From: Leidyana gryllorum EB-2025a | Taxonomy: Eukaryota > Apicomplexa | Length of the DNA: 64,000 nucleotides | Assembly: GCA_048772705.1 (NCBI GenBank) | Contig: JBLWGC010000160.1 | Coordinates: 1-64,000 of the forward strand | Direction: 5' to 3' | In this document: in pieces, positions 10,342 to 22,593 of the stretch | How positions within the stretch are numbered: the first letter of the stretch is position 1 | Layout: every line of letters starts with the position of its first letter | Program-made: the position numbers and the translations under genes | Notes under the pieces: generated by a model | Seen by the model: the letters and a program-made list of their open reading frames with translations, nothing else | Told to the model about the DNA's origin: nothing | Databases searched by the model: none

Positions 10342-11307
10342 TTAGAAGTCCTCATCGATGCGGAACTTGGTTTCCACTGACATAAAATGCTCCATCACTG
10401 CCTCACATGCTCCTCCCAACTCATCTATCGGCTCGTCGTTCACCAGAGCCGCCCGCTCACGTCCGATCTCCTGGTCACTCCAAGAGCAACTTTGAAAGTC
10501 AGGAACATTGAAACGCGGCCCCATTATTCCATCGGGTAACGTAACCGGAACCGGGCTCGGTGCTACTTCTTCTTGAGTACCCCCATTATACGGGCTCCAA
10601 CGGCTCCTCAGGACTGTTTCCACACCACCGTGAGATGAAAGCGCACTAGACATTCGGAGTCTTGGGGGAGTGAGAGAAGGTCCAGAACGCTGGCGTGCAG
10701 CACTTCGCCCCGACGAGCTGATAGAAACCGACCCCCAACTACTCTTTCTCTCTGCGTCACGGTGCGATGTGCTCGAGGACGATTGTCGCCAATCCTCCTT
10801 CCGTTTCAAACATCCAGCGAGTTCCACCAGGCCCTGTTGGATAGCGCTCAACCGCTCTAAGATGCTCTCCTGACGCAGCTCGGCTGTGCGCTTCTCACCC
10901 TCTAATTCAAGGATACGAATGCGGGCTATATCTCTGAGATGCAATAATCCATAAAAGTCCGCTTCTTCTGCAATGAGATTCAACAGGCTCTCGTCCCGCG
11001 TTTCCACCAGGCGCCCTCGACGGAGATAGTCCAGAACCCAAGGAAACGCCTGCGGATGACGGTCTATGTGAACCGTTGGGATCGAATCCTGTTGGAGCTT
11101 CAGCTCTAACCAATCACGCTGGACTAATCGTTCGAAGAAATTGTTGGTGTCATCAGGATGACCACAAAAGGACCGAAGGGTGTCCAAAGAGGTCCAGCTG
11201 CAGGTGCCCCCCACATTGAACATAATCATAGAACGGTCAACTGCTGAACCATTGGGTGTCACGCACGAGGACACAGTACTTGCTAATGATAGTCGTGCAT
11301 TCGTCAT
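10342..11307 (-). CDS. BTB/T1 (KCTD-type) domain protein
   Basis: 321 residues, single exon. Residues 27-115 form a potassium-channel-tetramerisation type BTB domain: MIMFNVGGTCSWTSLDTLRS, then FFERLVQRDW, PTVHIDRHPQAFPWVLDYLR and ADFYGLLHL. A short coiled coil follows (ILELEGEKRTAELRQESILE), then a Ser/Pro-rich region and an acidic C-terminus. Such proteins oligomerise and often act as cullin-3 adaptors; that role is inference here. The first ATG lies directly against the TAA of the upstream same-strand UTP10 gene, with no base between; the next in-frame ATG is 26 codons downstream, just before the domain. Confidence 0.85.
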   Translation of the reverse strand: MTNARLSLASTVSSCVTPNGSAVDRSMIMFNVGGTCSWTSLDTLRSFCGHPDDTNNFFERLVQRDWLELKLQQDSIPTVHIDRHPQAFPWVLDYLRRGRLVETRDESLLNLIAEEADFYGLLHLRDIARIRILELEGEKRTAELRQESILERLSAIQQGLVELAGCLKRKEDWRQSSSSTSHRDAERKSSWGSVSISSSGRSAARQRSGPSLTPPRLRMSSALSSHGGVETVLRSRWSPYNGGTQEEVAPSPVPVTLPDGIMGPRFNVPDFQSCSWSDQEIGRERAALVNDEPIDELGGACEAVMEHFMSVETKFRIDEDF

Positions 11308-14300
11308 TTAGAAAGCCAAACGTCCCGCTAAACTCTCTCCGGTAACACGTTCAATTGTGAGTATCCAACTCTTGGCCAGGTTGTTCAATTCTGCGTCAGG
11401 GTCTTCTAGCAATTCGACAAATATCTGCGATAATATGAATTATTAAAGTACTGAGAAAGCCAGACGCTCAGCTCTGGCTGACAAGGTTTGGGAAAACCCC
11501 GCCATGCAGACGCGAGTGGCATTGTGGCTCACCTTCAAGGTTTCAGATATCATAGGCTGTAAAGCGCGTCCGTGCTCCAACCAGGCCTGGTGCAAAGCCC
11601 GCGCCAAACAAGCCTTGACCGTCTTGTTGGCAGTCAAACTGATCTTCTCCAGAACTTTCGAGTACGCGAAGGATAGCTGTAGACACGTATATTTAAGCGC
11701 ACACGTGTGTCATGTTGCTTACCACTGTATCCTCTTGCAATGCCAGTCCGAGAATCTGGATGAGCGCTTTACGCGCAACAATGAACCAAAGCTTCGCCAG
11801 TTCGATACTTTCGTGCGCCTCATCCTCTTTATAGACCCCCACAAATTGCCCGGATGAAGGAATTCGCGGTAAAAGAGCGCAGACATCGAAGACCTCTAGT
11901 ACCGCGGTGATCAATTCATCGTTGACTGTGACTCCATCAGTATCTTCCCCGGCAATCAGCAGCTCCTTGCCCCCCTCTACCAGAGCTTGTGCACAAGTGC
12001 CCAGGCAGTCCAAAACGGGAACTCCGACTTCAAACCACGGCCACATGGTGCTATCAGCAGCAAGATAAGTAGTTTTGACGCTTGAGAGCTTCAAAGTCTT
12101 GCGTTTCTTGCCAGAAGAGGGTGTTGTGGCAGCAGAGTGAGACCCCGTTGCAGCACTAGCCGTCCGACTTTGTTCAAAAGCCGATTTGACAGCGTATCGC
12201 AGAACACTGATCATATCGTCCTCAACAGATGGGAAAGTACTGAGTATACTTCTTGCACCCCATTTCTTCGCCACCATGGAGTATCCAATCATGAACATCC
12301 TTGCGGCAACCAGAGCTTTGGTGTTGTTGACCTCGCCAGCCTCTGCAGTGCTCCAGTCGCGGAGCATGTTGGTGTTTCCAACTCGCGCGCTCTGAGTAAT
12401 CATGTTCAAAACGCTGGTTCCGAGACTCAGGGGACATTTTTGAACCACAGACTGCAACAGGTGACCGGTAGCTCTCTCCAAGACTCCCAAGCCAGATGTA
12501 TGCTCGAACTTGAAAGCGTTTGATCTGGTACTTGGCAGATCGAACAGAAGATTGAGTTCGGATTCACGAGATGAGATGGTCAGCGCTTCTTTGGAGAGAT
12601 TGAATGCATTGGACTCAAGCCAATTGCCGCTATAAAGACAATCCCATTGCTGTCCATGTGTTAGACGGTCGGCGGCAACTTCTGACAAGAGTGCCAACAG
12701 CATGGATATGATTCGAGCCAGAGAGTCAATATATGGGCCCAAATGATCGCTATCCAATACGGAAATGCAGAATGCGAGAGAGTGTAACATGTGTGTCAAC
12801 TTTTCGCTGCCAAAGGTAGTCGCTGTCGCTTGTGATTTGAGGGTGTGAAGCTCCTCTTTGAGAGACGCAGCGAAAGCCTTGATGATCGAGAGTATGGGAC
12901 TGGATTGACAGATACTCTTGAAAGTGACGGCAAATGCCTCAAGGTGTGATATTTTGACTTCTGATGCGTCGGGGGCTTCAGAACCTTCGCAGTCACTCAA
13001 CTGATCCTTCAGACTCTTCATTAGACGCCGAGCGAACTGTCGACGTATACGAGTTTGCTGTTTCTGACTGGCACCGACATCATCGGTGATACTGTTGACA
13101 CGCGCCCAAAAGTTGGCGGCCGTGAAGAGCTCATCTTTCGAATCCTCCTTCTCAATGATACTCTTGGTTGCAGGGTGGGCCGCAGACCACAATGTCCGGG
13201 ACATCTCGGTGTTCCAGCCCAACATGCCTAAAATGGACGAGTCCGACTCAATGAGCACTCCACCGACACTCAACAATGACGACAGCAAAGTTTCGTACTT
13301 ATCCAATCCCTTTGCTGTCAGAGTGAAGACGCCTTCAGAGTGCTCCTTCACCACCTTCGCCATACAGTCGTTCGCGAAAGGCAACAAGACATCGCGACTG
13401 TGACCGAGCAACCCCAGACTGCGAATTGTAATCAACAGCTGAACGCTGTCGTTCACAGCACAATTGGTGTACAGATACGGTAGCCACAACTCAATGACAG
13501 GAAGAGGATTGTCGATGCTATGCATCGCGATCAACGTGCCCCAAGTCAACAGTTTGGATCTCACTTCCGATACCACCTGCTCCTCATCACCTTCAACTTC
13601 CTCAACCTCCATCACCACAGCTTCCAGCCATTCCTGTAGTCTCGCGGTTCCCATATCAGTGAGTCGTTTGCGATAAACGGATACTTTCGGGTGCTCGACG
13701 CCCTGCGTCCACACAAAGTCCACCGGGTTCTCGAACATCACCTCCAACACTCTGACAATCAGCGCACTCAACAGGCGGCCACGGAGACGTAAAGCATCTC
13801 TGCGAGTGGTTTGCAGGAGCAACAAGGCACCCTCAATCACATTCAGATTCTCAAGGGACGATACCATCATGGCTTGGATAAGTCCTCTCAGAGTGCTTTC
13901 TACACCGGACGCCACTTTGCTGGATCGCCCAGCCTTCTTGTTTGCTGACGCATGTGGGTTTCGCTTTTCGGAAGTCAATTGCTCAGCCGATCGAACACAA
14001 CAAGTCAACAGCCGCCCGAACGCAGCCAACCGAATTTTGTCCTCGGCTTCGAGAGAGTCGGACTTGATATCCTCAACCACCAGGCATTCCGGAATGCCGG
14101 TGAGTTGCAGAGCATCTCGCAGCAGTACAACGCCCAGTGCCGTTATACTCTTGGAGCAATCACCAACCACATCACGCACCAACTCTTCCAATACTTGACT
14201 GACCAAATAGATACCTTCAGCTTCCGACATTGAATCTCCCACAGAGACTTGGCACAGGGCTATGACTGCCTCAATCAAAGCCTTCAACAGTCGGCGTTGA

Positions 14301-17300
14301 TCAATCAATAACAACAAAGCTTGAGGATCGTGGCTGAGTTCACCACGCTTCGCAAGCCATCGCTTCATGATACAAAGAACGAGCTCCTTGATGCCTTGGA
14401 CGAAAAAGTGAGCAGACCCTGTATCCCCCTCCTCGTCGGCGAGCAACTGCCCTGCCGGAGGACGACTGAGAGTTGAGCCCAAACCCGTAATGTATAGTCG
14501 GATTTGCGATATCACTGGAAGCCACTCAGGCTCGAGGGCTCGCTCTTCTTCACTGGCCTGCAGGCCGGTCTGGTCGACGGGCGTCATGTCCACGAGTGTT
14601 CTTTGACTATTCGTTTCCGCCTGCAATTGGCTCAAATACTTCATTGAAGAGTTCGTCAGTGCGTGTGATGTCAGATTCAATCCATTTTGAACCAAGATAT
14701 CAACCAAAGCCCTCCATCGCGGGATGCTGTCCGCAAAAAGCCCCTTGGAATGAACCAGGAGTGCCGAAAGGGAGGCCCGTGAAAGGATAGTGGAATCAAC
14801 ACCTCCTTCAATTGCAACAAGTTTCTCCACCATGTGTTGCACGCGAGGTATAATCACAGTTGAGAACAAGTCGTCCGTCGATGGAGTGGCAATCTTCGTC
14901 TTACTCTTCTTGTTCTTCTTTGGTTGTCTGTCACCAATCTCTTTCTTGGGCAACAAGGCCGTCAATGAGCCCAGGAAAGCCCAGAAACCGCCCACATCCT
15001 CGTGAAGATCTTCGTCGGCCACCATGTGCTGTATGGCTTGGTCAAGGGCTGGATGAAGTACTCCTGTGTTGCTATCGTCGAATATCAATTCTTCCATTCC
15101 ACCCATTATGCGCATCGCACTCAGCATTGCAGCAGTCAAAGAGATGTAAGAACGTCCTACTCGCTCGGACCCGCCGGACAACCATTTGGGATGAGCGTTG
15201 AGAATAAGTTGGAATAAGTTCTTGACCTTGTCAGCGCCAGTATCGACGCAACAGTCAACAGAGACCACCCAACTTTTCAACAACAAAGAGACCATCATCT
15301 GGCGGGCGGGATTGGTCGCTTGCTTCCACAGTGCATCAGCACCATAGTGTGTCGTCAATCGTGTGGCGGCGTCTCCGGCACACCACACGTTTAGTACTCC
15401 GATGATGCCGGTGGCCGCCGCATGGTCACTATACATCTCGTAAACTTTGAGAAGTTCATGCAATATGGACTGGGCCATACTTTTGTCGAAGTCAGCTCCA
15501 TAGTGATATGACTCGTTGATGGAGTCGCACAGGTGAGATACCAGCGTCTTCAACATCCTGATACCACCCTCATTCGCTTTCTGAGCCCATTTGTTCAAAG
15601 GTTTCAGTAGAATAGTAATCAGACCGGTTAGAGTAGCGTGATCGTCTTCTTTACTTCTCCATTTGGCGATAACCAAGTCCAGAGTATCATCGACCTCTTT
15701 TTGGCCAATACTGTGATCCCACTTCTCGGATGAAACCAGTGTCACCAAGTCCTCCAATAATCGCAAGGAGCCATCAATGACCTTAGCGAAGGACTTGTGC
15801 ATACTAGACTTCAGCTGGGGGTTCCCACACAGGAGGTATGGGACCACACGATTGAGGCTGCCTCTCCACGACTCGATGAGTGACGCCAGACTGTTGATCG
15901 GAGACTTGGCACGGCTCTTGTCACTCTTGACTGAAGGAAGAGACTGGTGGACGCTGGCAAAGAATGTCTTGTCAGTCAGCAGAGCGTAGTCTTCTGATAC
16001 ATTTTGAGATTGATGAGTGGTAGATTGGCTGCCGATGGTGGCTAGCAGGCGGTGTAGGGCGGCGATGGTGTCATCACTGCACTGTAGACTGAGAAAATCT
16101 ACCACATGAGGAAGTCCCCAAACATTTTCTGCATTCCATGTCTTCGTGAAGGTGAGCTTCGAATTGACATCTTCGGCGAAACGGCGAATCACCAGATCGG
16201 TATCCGTATCCATTTCACCTTGGAAGAAGGTCGCAATGGCAGCAAGATTCAATGCAATGTCATTGGACACCATACTCGGTGCGTTGCCGGAAACAATCCT
16301 TCTGACCAAGACTAATTGGTGAGGGTCTTTCGTGACTTTCTCGGCACCTTGAATGAGAGCGGAGCATATTTGTTCAATGACCTGTGAAGTCCAGGGCCGT
16401 AGCTGGACCAAATTGTCGCCCGCGGCAGGGCGGAGGCAAGTTATTAATTGCTGATGATCAAACTTGTGAACTCCCGCCCATGATCGAGTTTCGGCGATAG
16501 CCAGGAGACAAATCAATGCTCTGGCATCAGTACTCCAGACAGCTTCGGTGGCGTTGATGAAGTCGGGGAGGGGCTGTTCCAACCCCTCTGGCTTCACCAC
16601 AGCACGAATAATGTCTTCAATGCCATTAGTTCCCGACTCCGAGACTGACAAGATGCGGCTCAACAGGCGAGCCCGCTTGGAAGAGCGATTGAGCTGCCGC
16701 AGCAATGCGGCGTGGAGCGATTCCTGAGGAGTTTTGAGTCCCTCAGCCAGATTTTGGAGAACAGCGATGCCCTGGATAGTCTCAACTCCCAAGGTATCCT
16801 CGAGTATTGTCTTGAGGACTACGGGTGCGGTTTTTCGCAACACATCGTCCGAGTACTCCTCGTCTTCCCGCAGGAGAATGGTTGCGATGTCTTCGTTCAG
16901 CAAGATGGAGGGCACATCAACAGATGTCTGTTCCATCAACCACAAGCGGGTCTTACTGGTGTCATCGAGTCTCTTGAGCTCGGTGACGAAGGGTTCCAAT
17001 GAAATTTCAGCGAGAATCTCAAGGAGTTCACCCAGGGGCTTGAGAATGTGCGCGACGAGCATCGGACGGATACGGTAGTGGACAATCTCGGCGAGCAATA
17101 TGACTTGTCTGGTTAGGACTGCGACGGCGAGTTTTTGCGCAGTGCGAGTTGTGGCAAGTTGGTTGGATGTGGAAGTCTCGCCGGTGGAGGTTGAGAGATT
17201 CTGCAAACCCGACAGGAAAGCGCGAGTGCTTTCGGAGACTTTCTCTTTCACCAAACAGTCATTGGCTAACGAGAGACAGATCATATCCCGACAGCACTGC

Positions 17301-18488
17301 GATGCCTTGGAGAAGACGGAGGAGGGCAACAGGTGTGAGAGTACAGGGTGTAAGGCCTCAACAGCTTTATGGCTGAGCACATCTATTCCCTCTGTGTCTC
17401 CCTGAACGGAAATAGGCTCCATGAGTACCTCCCAACTGGTCCATTCAGATAACTTGGGCAGCTGGCATTGTTTGGCCCGACCGAGGAGACGATCTTGACG
17501 TCGTGCCTGGCCGCGAATAGTCATATCCAGATAGGGGAAGGCAGTACTGAGTTCCACTTGTTCAGTCAGAGTCACCGCTCGACACAGATGGACAAAGAAG
17601 GAGTCCAAGACGCCTTGGCGGAGATACTGCTCGCGGGCAGACAGGCGGGCTGCCATTTTGAGGCCCAACAAGACTCTGTTGTGGCGTGGTTGGAGCAGTG
17701 CGATGCAGCGGACAAAGAGATCTTTGACCATTGCATTGTCTTGGAATGCTTCATGACTCAGGCGTACGAGTAGGTCGAGAACGAGGTGCTCTTGGAAGAC
17801 GCGGTAGGCTCTGCAGTATTGGGCAGGAGCTGATTGGATGACCTTAGCAACTCCCTCGAGGAGTATTCTAAGGATTTGGGGCCTTTTCGAAACGCGCTGA
17901 GCCAAAATGGGTTTGGTCAGAGGCTGGCCTGAACTCTGAATCCTCTCTAGAAAAACGAGTGGATCTGTGGGGGGTACTTGGAGCGTCAATACAAGGCGAA
18001 CAAAGAGCGGTGACTCGTGAAAAGGGATGGCCAGGGCGACCAGTGTATGGAAGTGGACTGAAGTGGCCTGATACGCTCTGGTGAAGAGCTCTATCAGTAT
18101 CAGTCCCTGCCTGGTGAGCCACCTCTCTCCCAACTTGAGCAAGGTACTGGAGACGAATCGATCAATCTCTACCAGCTCAGCCGGCAATAGGAACTGGCGG
18201 GTTTTCAGCGTCCCCCCCGGATGCCTGGGCAGCTCGACGAGTTTGCCCAAGATTATTTGAAACTCGTCATCAATGGCTGCGAGATATGTGGCTGACTCTA
18301 TAGCTAGTCCATATACGTTTTCTCTGCGAGATTTCTATTCAACAGGAGAGTCGAGGCGACTAAATCACTCACATCGATAAGGAATGAGCCTGCGTGGAGT
18401 GCCAAAGCAACGACCCTAACTTGGAAGTGGCCTTGGCTTGTCCATGGATCTGACGATGAACCTCAAGTTGGTCTGACAACCTCCCCAT
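11308..18488 (-). CDS. UTP10: UTP10/HEATR1, U3 snoRNP HEAT-repeat protein
   Basis: Large HEAT-repeat component of the small-subunit processome, needed for pre-18S rRNA processing in the nucleolus. About 2,300 residues in four exons: exon 1 starts MGRLSDQLEV at 18488, followed by a short intron; one exon of more than 6.4 kb; an intron with a CACACGTGTG palindrome at about 11700; a small exon; an intron near 11415-11525; and the last exon. Family landmarks: N-terminal AIPFHESPLFVRL matches LPYHETRIFVRV of human HEATR1, and the end FVELLEDPDAELNNLAKSW...TIERVTGESLAGRL matches FLSELLEDECEEVEHQ...QLETVLGEPLQSYF. A Lys-rich loop KRKTLKL is also present. Length agrees with HEATR1 (about 2,140 aa in human). 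Divergent from eL29, 86 bp apart, two ribosome genes that could share a promoter. Confidence 0.92.
11700..11709. other. Intronic CACACGTGTG palindrome
   Basis: Perfect palindrome in an intron of UTP10, 14 nt after the donor. Confidence 0.75.
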
Positions 18489-18574
18489 CACTCCAGCCGA
18501 AAAAAACGGCACTCTGTCCCACTGCCAAGCTAGAAACTTTTTTAGGACTTGTCCGAGCGGTTTCAGGAGGCAAC

Positions 18575-18900
18575 ATGGCTAAGTCGAAGAACCACACCAA
18601 CCACAACCAAGTGAGTCCACCTACACCCAACGCCGGACACTAGTCCGCCAATTCCCCTCCCTACACTGCCCGTTATCACTACTTCTCTCCTTCAGAACCG
18701 CAAGGCCCACCGCAATGGTATCAAGCGCGCTTCCAGACCTCTGAAGCCCACCGGCTCCAAGGGCGTAAGTTACAACCCTTCTGAATAGACTGTTTACACT
18801 CTATGCCTTTTGCCTTGTACAGATGTGCCCCAAGTTCGTCCGGAACCAGCGTTACTCCCGGATCGGCATGCAGGCGTCCCAGTCTTCTTCCCAACAGTGA
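18575..18900 (+). CDS. RPL29: 60S ribosomal protein eL29
   Basis: Cytosolic large-subunit protein, 60 residues over three exons: 18575-18610, 18696-18764 and 18823-18900. The spliced start MAKSKNHTNHNQNRKAHRNG and the following IKRASRPLKPTGSKGMCPKF are diagnostic. Both introns (85 and 58 nt) have GTGAGT/GTAAGT donors and CAG acceptors. The intron after the MAKSKNHTNHNQ dozen residues is what makes the gene invisible as a single open frame. Upstream, a pyrimidine/T-rich tract (CTTTTTTTAGGACTTG) sits at the likely transcription start. Confidence 0.97.
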
Positions 18901-19012
18901 TGTTGCTTTTTGAGCCGAGTGTCTGTTCTTCGCACCCCACTAACTGAGATATCTCGTCAAAATCGTGTGTTGAGTAGCTGATTCATCCATAAAAAAAGTG
19001 CCGCTGACGCAC

Positions 19013-21415
19013 ATGTGTCCGTCAGAGGAATGTGGCCCAACTGGCGCTGTGGCTGAGGTATACCTCAATCATAATCAGCATCTCGAGCTGCTGCAAGCCT
19101 ATGACCAGTTGGAGAAGATACCCTACACTATTATCAGTCGCTTGAACTTCCAGTCCATCGCCCAGCAACCCCAAGGACAGAGCAAGTTGCATCGACTGGG
19201 ACTACTGTATCCGGAGTACCAAACAATCATTATAGAGGCTTACATCAGACTGGGCTTCCTGAACGAGGCTAAAGCAGCCATCAAAGCCTTCAAACATGAA
19301 ATCGAGCAGTACCCCGACGTCCTGTACGATGCCTACTGCTCCGCCTTTACCTATTGGAGCCACGTCATGAAGATGGACATAAAAGAGTTGATCAAACTGG
19401 TCGCTACCGATCAGCAGGCGGCTCTGAATCTGCTCCTCTGGTATCAGCAGTGGGAGACCCCCGAGGTCGCGGCGGTATTCCATGTTATTCTGGACGACGA
19501 AGGTAGGAAAGAGCTCACGCGACGCATTGGGTCAACCTGCGTTGACCGCATCGCAAGCTTCGCCGTTGGTTACGCATATTGGAAGGCTGATTATGTTTCT
19601 TGGGAAGACGTGCCGTGTGATTTAGCGTAAGCACTAAGAGTACCCACCGTGATAGAAAAGCCGCCTTGCAATGCAGCTTGAATGGACAATCCGGACCCAA
19701 CGGCCTACCCGGAAGAATGATGACTTTGGCGAAAGCCAATATTGACTTCAGAAATATTATCATTGTCAATGACATGAAAGGGTTCCGACAGTGCTTCAAG
19801 ATCATCTCCTCAGCCGTAAGTTCGGATCGCCACATCTGTCCTTCCAATCTCTCTCGTAGACATTAGCCGGTCTGGATGCAGAGTGGCGCACGGGTCTTAT
19901 CGCATCACGAACCCCTCCTGCATCCCTCCTGCAAGTGGCTGTCCGCCCACCAAACGATCCGGATCACATCAAAGTCTACGTGATCGACCTGTATCTTCTC
20001 ACCGCTCCCCACCAGTGTAAGGAAATACACATAAAGTCTCCCTTGCGACTTTCCCGTTCCCCTTTTCAGCTTGCGAGGATTCAGCAGAAGTTATTGACTG
20101 CCTATCAAACTTCCTAAGCTCGGAGGAGTGCCTCAAGATTGGAATAAGTTTTGATGGCGATATGCATCAACTTCGAGCTCGGGCTCAACGTCACTCTTTG
20201 CTGTGCGGGAGTCCACCTCCAGCGGAATCCACCCACTGGTTCCAGACTGCGAAGGTCATCGAATTCAAATACGTCGTCAATGGGAAATTGCTGTTCGAAG
20301 CCGATAACAGTCTTTCCGAGTGCTCTGCTCGTGCTCAGGCATGGGCCACTGCCCATAAGAGGCCCTTTAAGAAACCATCAGAATGGGCGGGAGGACTCGC
20401 AGAGGCTGTATACATCCTCTCTGGAATGCACCTCAGTAAAGATATCCAATGTTCCAACTGGGAGCTGCGACCGTTGGGAAATCAACAAGTCGCATATGCC
20501 GCCCTTGATGCGGGAGTGCTATTCTTCCTAGCTGAGAAGGTCATCCAGGAAACAAATTGTGATCTGAAGGCTCTCGTTGAACAATGCAAAGCTGCTGCCG
20601 CTGCTAACCAAACCGCCAAGGCGCCTAAAGCTCCCAAGATGACGCTGAAAGAATACGCAGCGAAATTCCGAGCCGACACCGAGAACTTGAAGGCCGCTTG
20701 GAAGGACACAAAAGCAATAGGTGAGTGCGAACACGGGTGTGCGTGCCTTTAATGGTATCTCTGCGCAGTAGGGATCCAGGAGTGGCGTTTCCTCGTGCCC
20801 ACGGACGAAGTGAGGTTGTCACAGGTACTACGGGGGCTTGGCTATGATACTCAGCGCTCACGAATGGTACGTCTCAAACCATTGTGTTTCCGATTTCGAC
20901 AAATTCACTGATAGAGTGTCAAGAGTCTGGGACGGCTGATGAGCGAAGCCGATCACACAGGTCGGGTTTTACTGTTGAACATCAGCAGGAAGTCGGGTGC
21001 GCCAGGCTCAAACAATAATAGCGAGAAGGCTCGCCTACAATATATTTTCCGGGCGAACGACTTGACGGATCGTGTCAAGGAAGTCATCGCGGTTTTCGAT
21101 CTACCATTCGATAAATCCCGCTTGTGTGAGCGGTGCCCAAACTGCAACTCCGCCGATTGGATACCAGGGGAGGCGGCGGACCGTAAATTGCCGGAATCTG
21201 TAGCGGAAGTCTATACGGAGTTCCGGCAGTGCAAAGGGTGCGAGAAGCTCTATTGGGAAGGTGTAATGTGGCGCAATGCGCTGCAAAGATTTGAGAACTA
21301 CTTTGATAACCAGTTTAGCTTTGAGTTAAAGGCTGCAGAGGCTGATAGTCAAGTCGTGGAACCGGTGAAAGCGAAGCCTGACAAGGAAGGAAAGCCACAA
21401 CCGACAGAGACGTGA
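19013..21415 (+). CDS. DnaQ-like 3'-5' exonuclease with Mut7-C RNase domain (EXD3/mut-7 type)
   Basis: Likely 3'-5' exoribonuclease. Order: an N-terminal helical region (about 200 aa, mut-7-like), DEDD exonuclease core with Exo I LAGLDAEWR, Exo II GISFDGDMHQL and Exo III QQVAYAALDAG, a Lys/Ala-rich linker, then the Mut7-C domain (FLVPTDEVRLSQVLRGLGYD, GRVLLLNIS) with its zinc ribbon CPNC...CKGCEKLYWEG. At least six introns; the first, 19627-19655, is only 29 nt. The intron near 20721-20768 contains an imperfect ACACGGGTGTG palindrome. Start chosen at ATG 19013 (MCPSEECG); the open frame extends slightly upstream without another ATG. The Lys/Glu-rich tail ends 16 bp before the convergent V-ATPase gene's stop. 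Confidence 0.9.
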
Positions 21416-21431
21416 CAAGTTTATCTATTTT

Positions 21432-22373
21432 TCAATGCCGTCCAGCACCACGACTGCCACTCGATGTGTTGTCATCAGCAGGATTCTCGTATATGATTCT
21501 CCGAAGTTGAGGAAGACACTCAGCAACCACAAGATTCAGTCGGGCATCGAGCGTGTTATCACATAACAATTTGCCGTTGGTGGAAGTCACCACCACTCCA
21601 CCAGAGCTGAAATTAGATCACCATTGATATCTCATCCGACGACAGATGTAGTCCAACCCCCATTGCGCAAATTGACCCCAACACCCCAAACCAAAGAATA
21701 TGAACACTTACCATCCCGGGGGTGCTCCCTCAGGTACATTCCCACTTGCCAAATAATTACGAGTGTCGATGGACGCTTTGACGGTGCCATTCACTCCAGC
21801 ATCCCTCAAAATCTCGAGGTATTTATCCTCAGCCTGACGTAGGACATCCGATATCATCTTCTCGTCTTCTGGTCGGACTCGCACCAGAACTTCCTCCTCC
21901 AACAACCTCAGCATGGCCTACAAACAAGCAGACATTACGCCACAAGAAGACCTCAACCGCTCGGTACCTGCACGATGAGGTCACGACATAGCTGGGGGTA
22001 CTTGTATGAATCTTTCGAGAGATCACTGAGCGCTTTGGCAGCGGCTTTCACGGCTTCGTTGATCTTCAACTGACGAGCCGTGATTTTCTTGAGACGAGCT
22101 TTATTTATGGCGGTGGACCGCGCACTGTCATCGAACACGTGTGCGTGTTTGACCGGCTCGGTTTACTTACATAGCCTTTTCCGTCTCCAGCTGCTTGGCT
22201 TTCTTTCTGTAGTCCTGGCGCACCTTGTCCTTCATCTGTTGGACGATCTTCAACTTTTCGATGTTGAAATCCTCCAAAGACTTGGCCTCGATTTCCTCAG
22301 CCTTATCTTTGGCCTCATTCAGGATAAACTTGACCATCTGGTCAATCTGTCGTTGAGCATCGGCGTCTTCCAT
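21432..22373 (-). CDS. V-type proton ATPase subunit E
   Basis: Peripheral-stalk subunit of the vacuolar H+-ATPase. Four exons: MEDADAQRQIDQMVKFILNE...KAEEIEAKSLEDFNIEKLKI (the classic subunit E N-terminal helix), ARLKKITARQLKINEAVK, then AMLRLLEEEVLVRVRPED, and finally SGGVVVTSTNGKLLCDNTLDAR, which is the family's GGV...NTLDxRL signature. Introns are 47-130 nt; the first carries ACACGTGTG (22135-22143). The tail after the conserved core is short and Gly/Arg-rich. Size (about 230 aa) is normal. Confidence 0.95.
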
Positions 22374-22593
22374 GGCAACACGAAAGAATGGAGCTTTTTT
22401 CTACAGGTACTTTTCTTCATGTGGATTGTGATTCCGATCGAACAGGTGTGTGCTTAGAAGCATGACAGCCGTACGAAACCTCAACAAAGTGAAGAGACCT
22501 TTTAGTTTGTATGCCAGCAGGAAGAGGGGAAAAAGAAGCTTAGTTGACAGGTTACCGCACCTTCCGCACCCCAAAATACGCCGACAACACACC

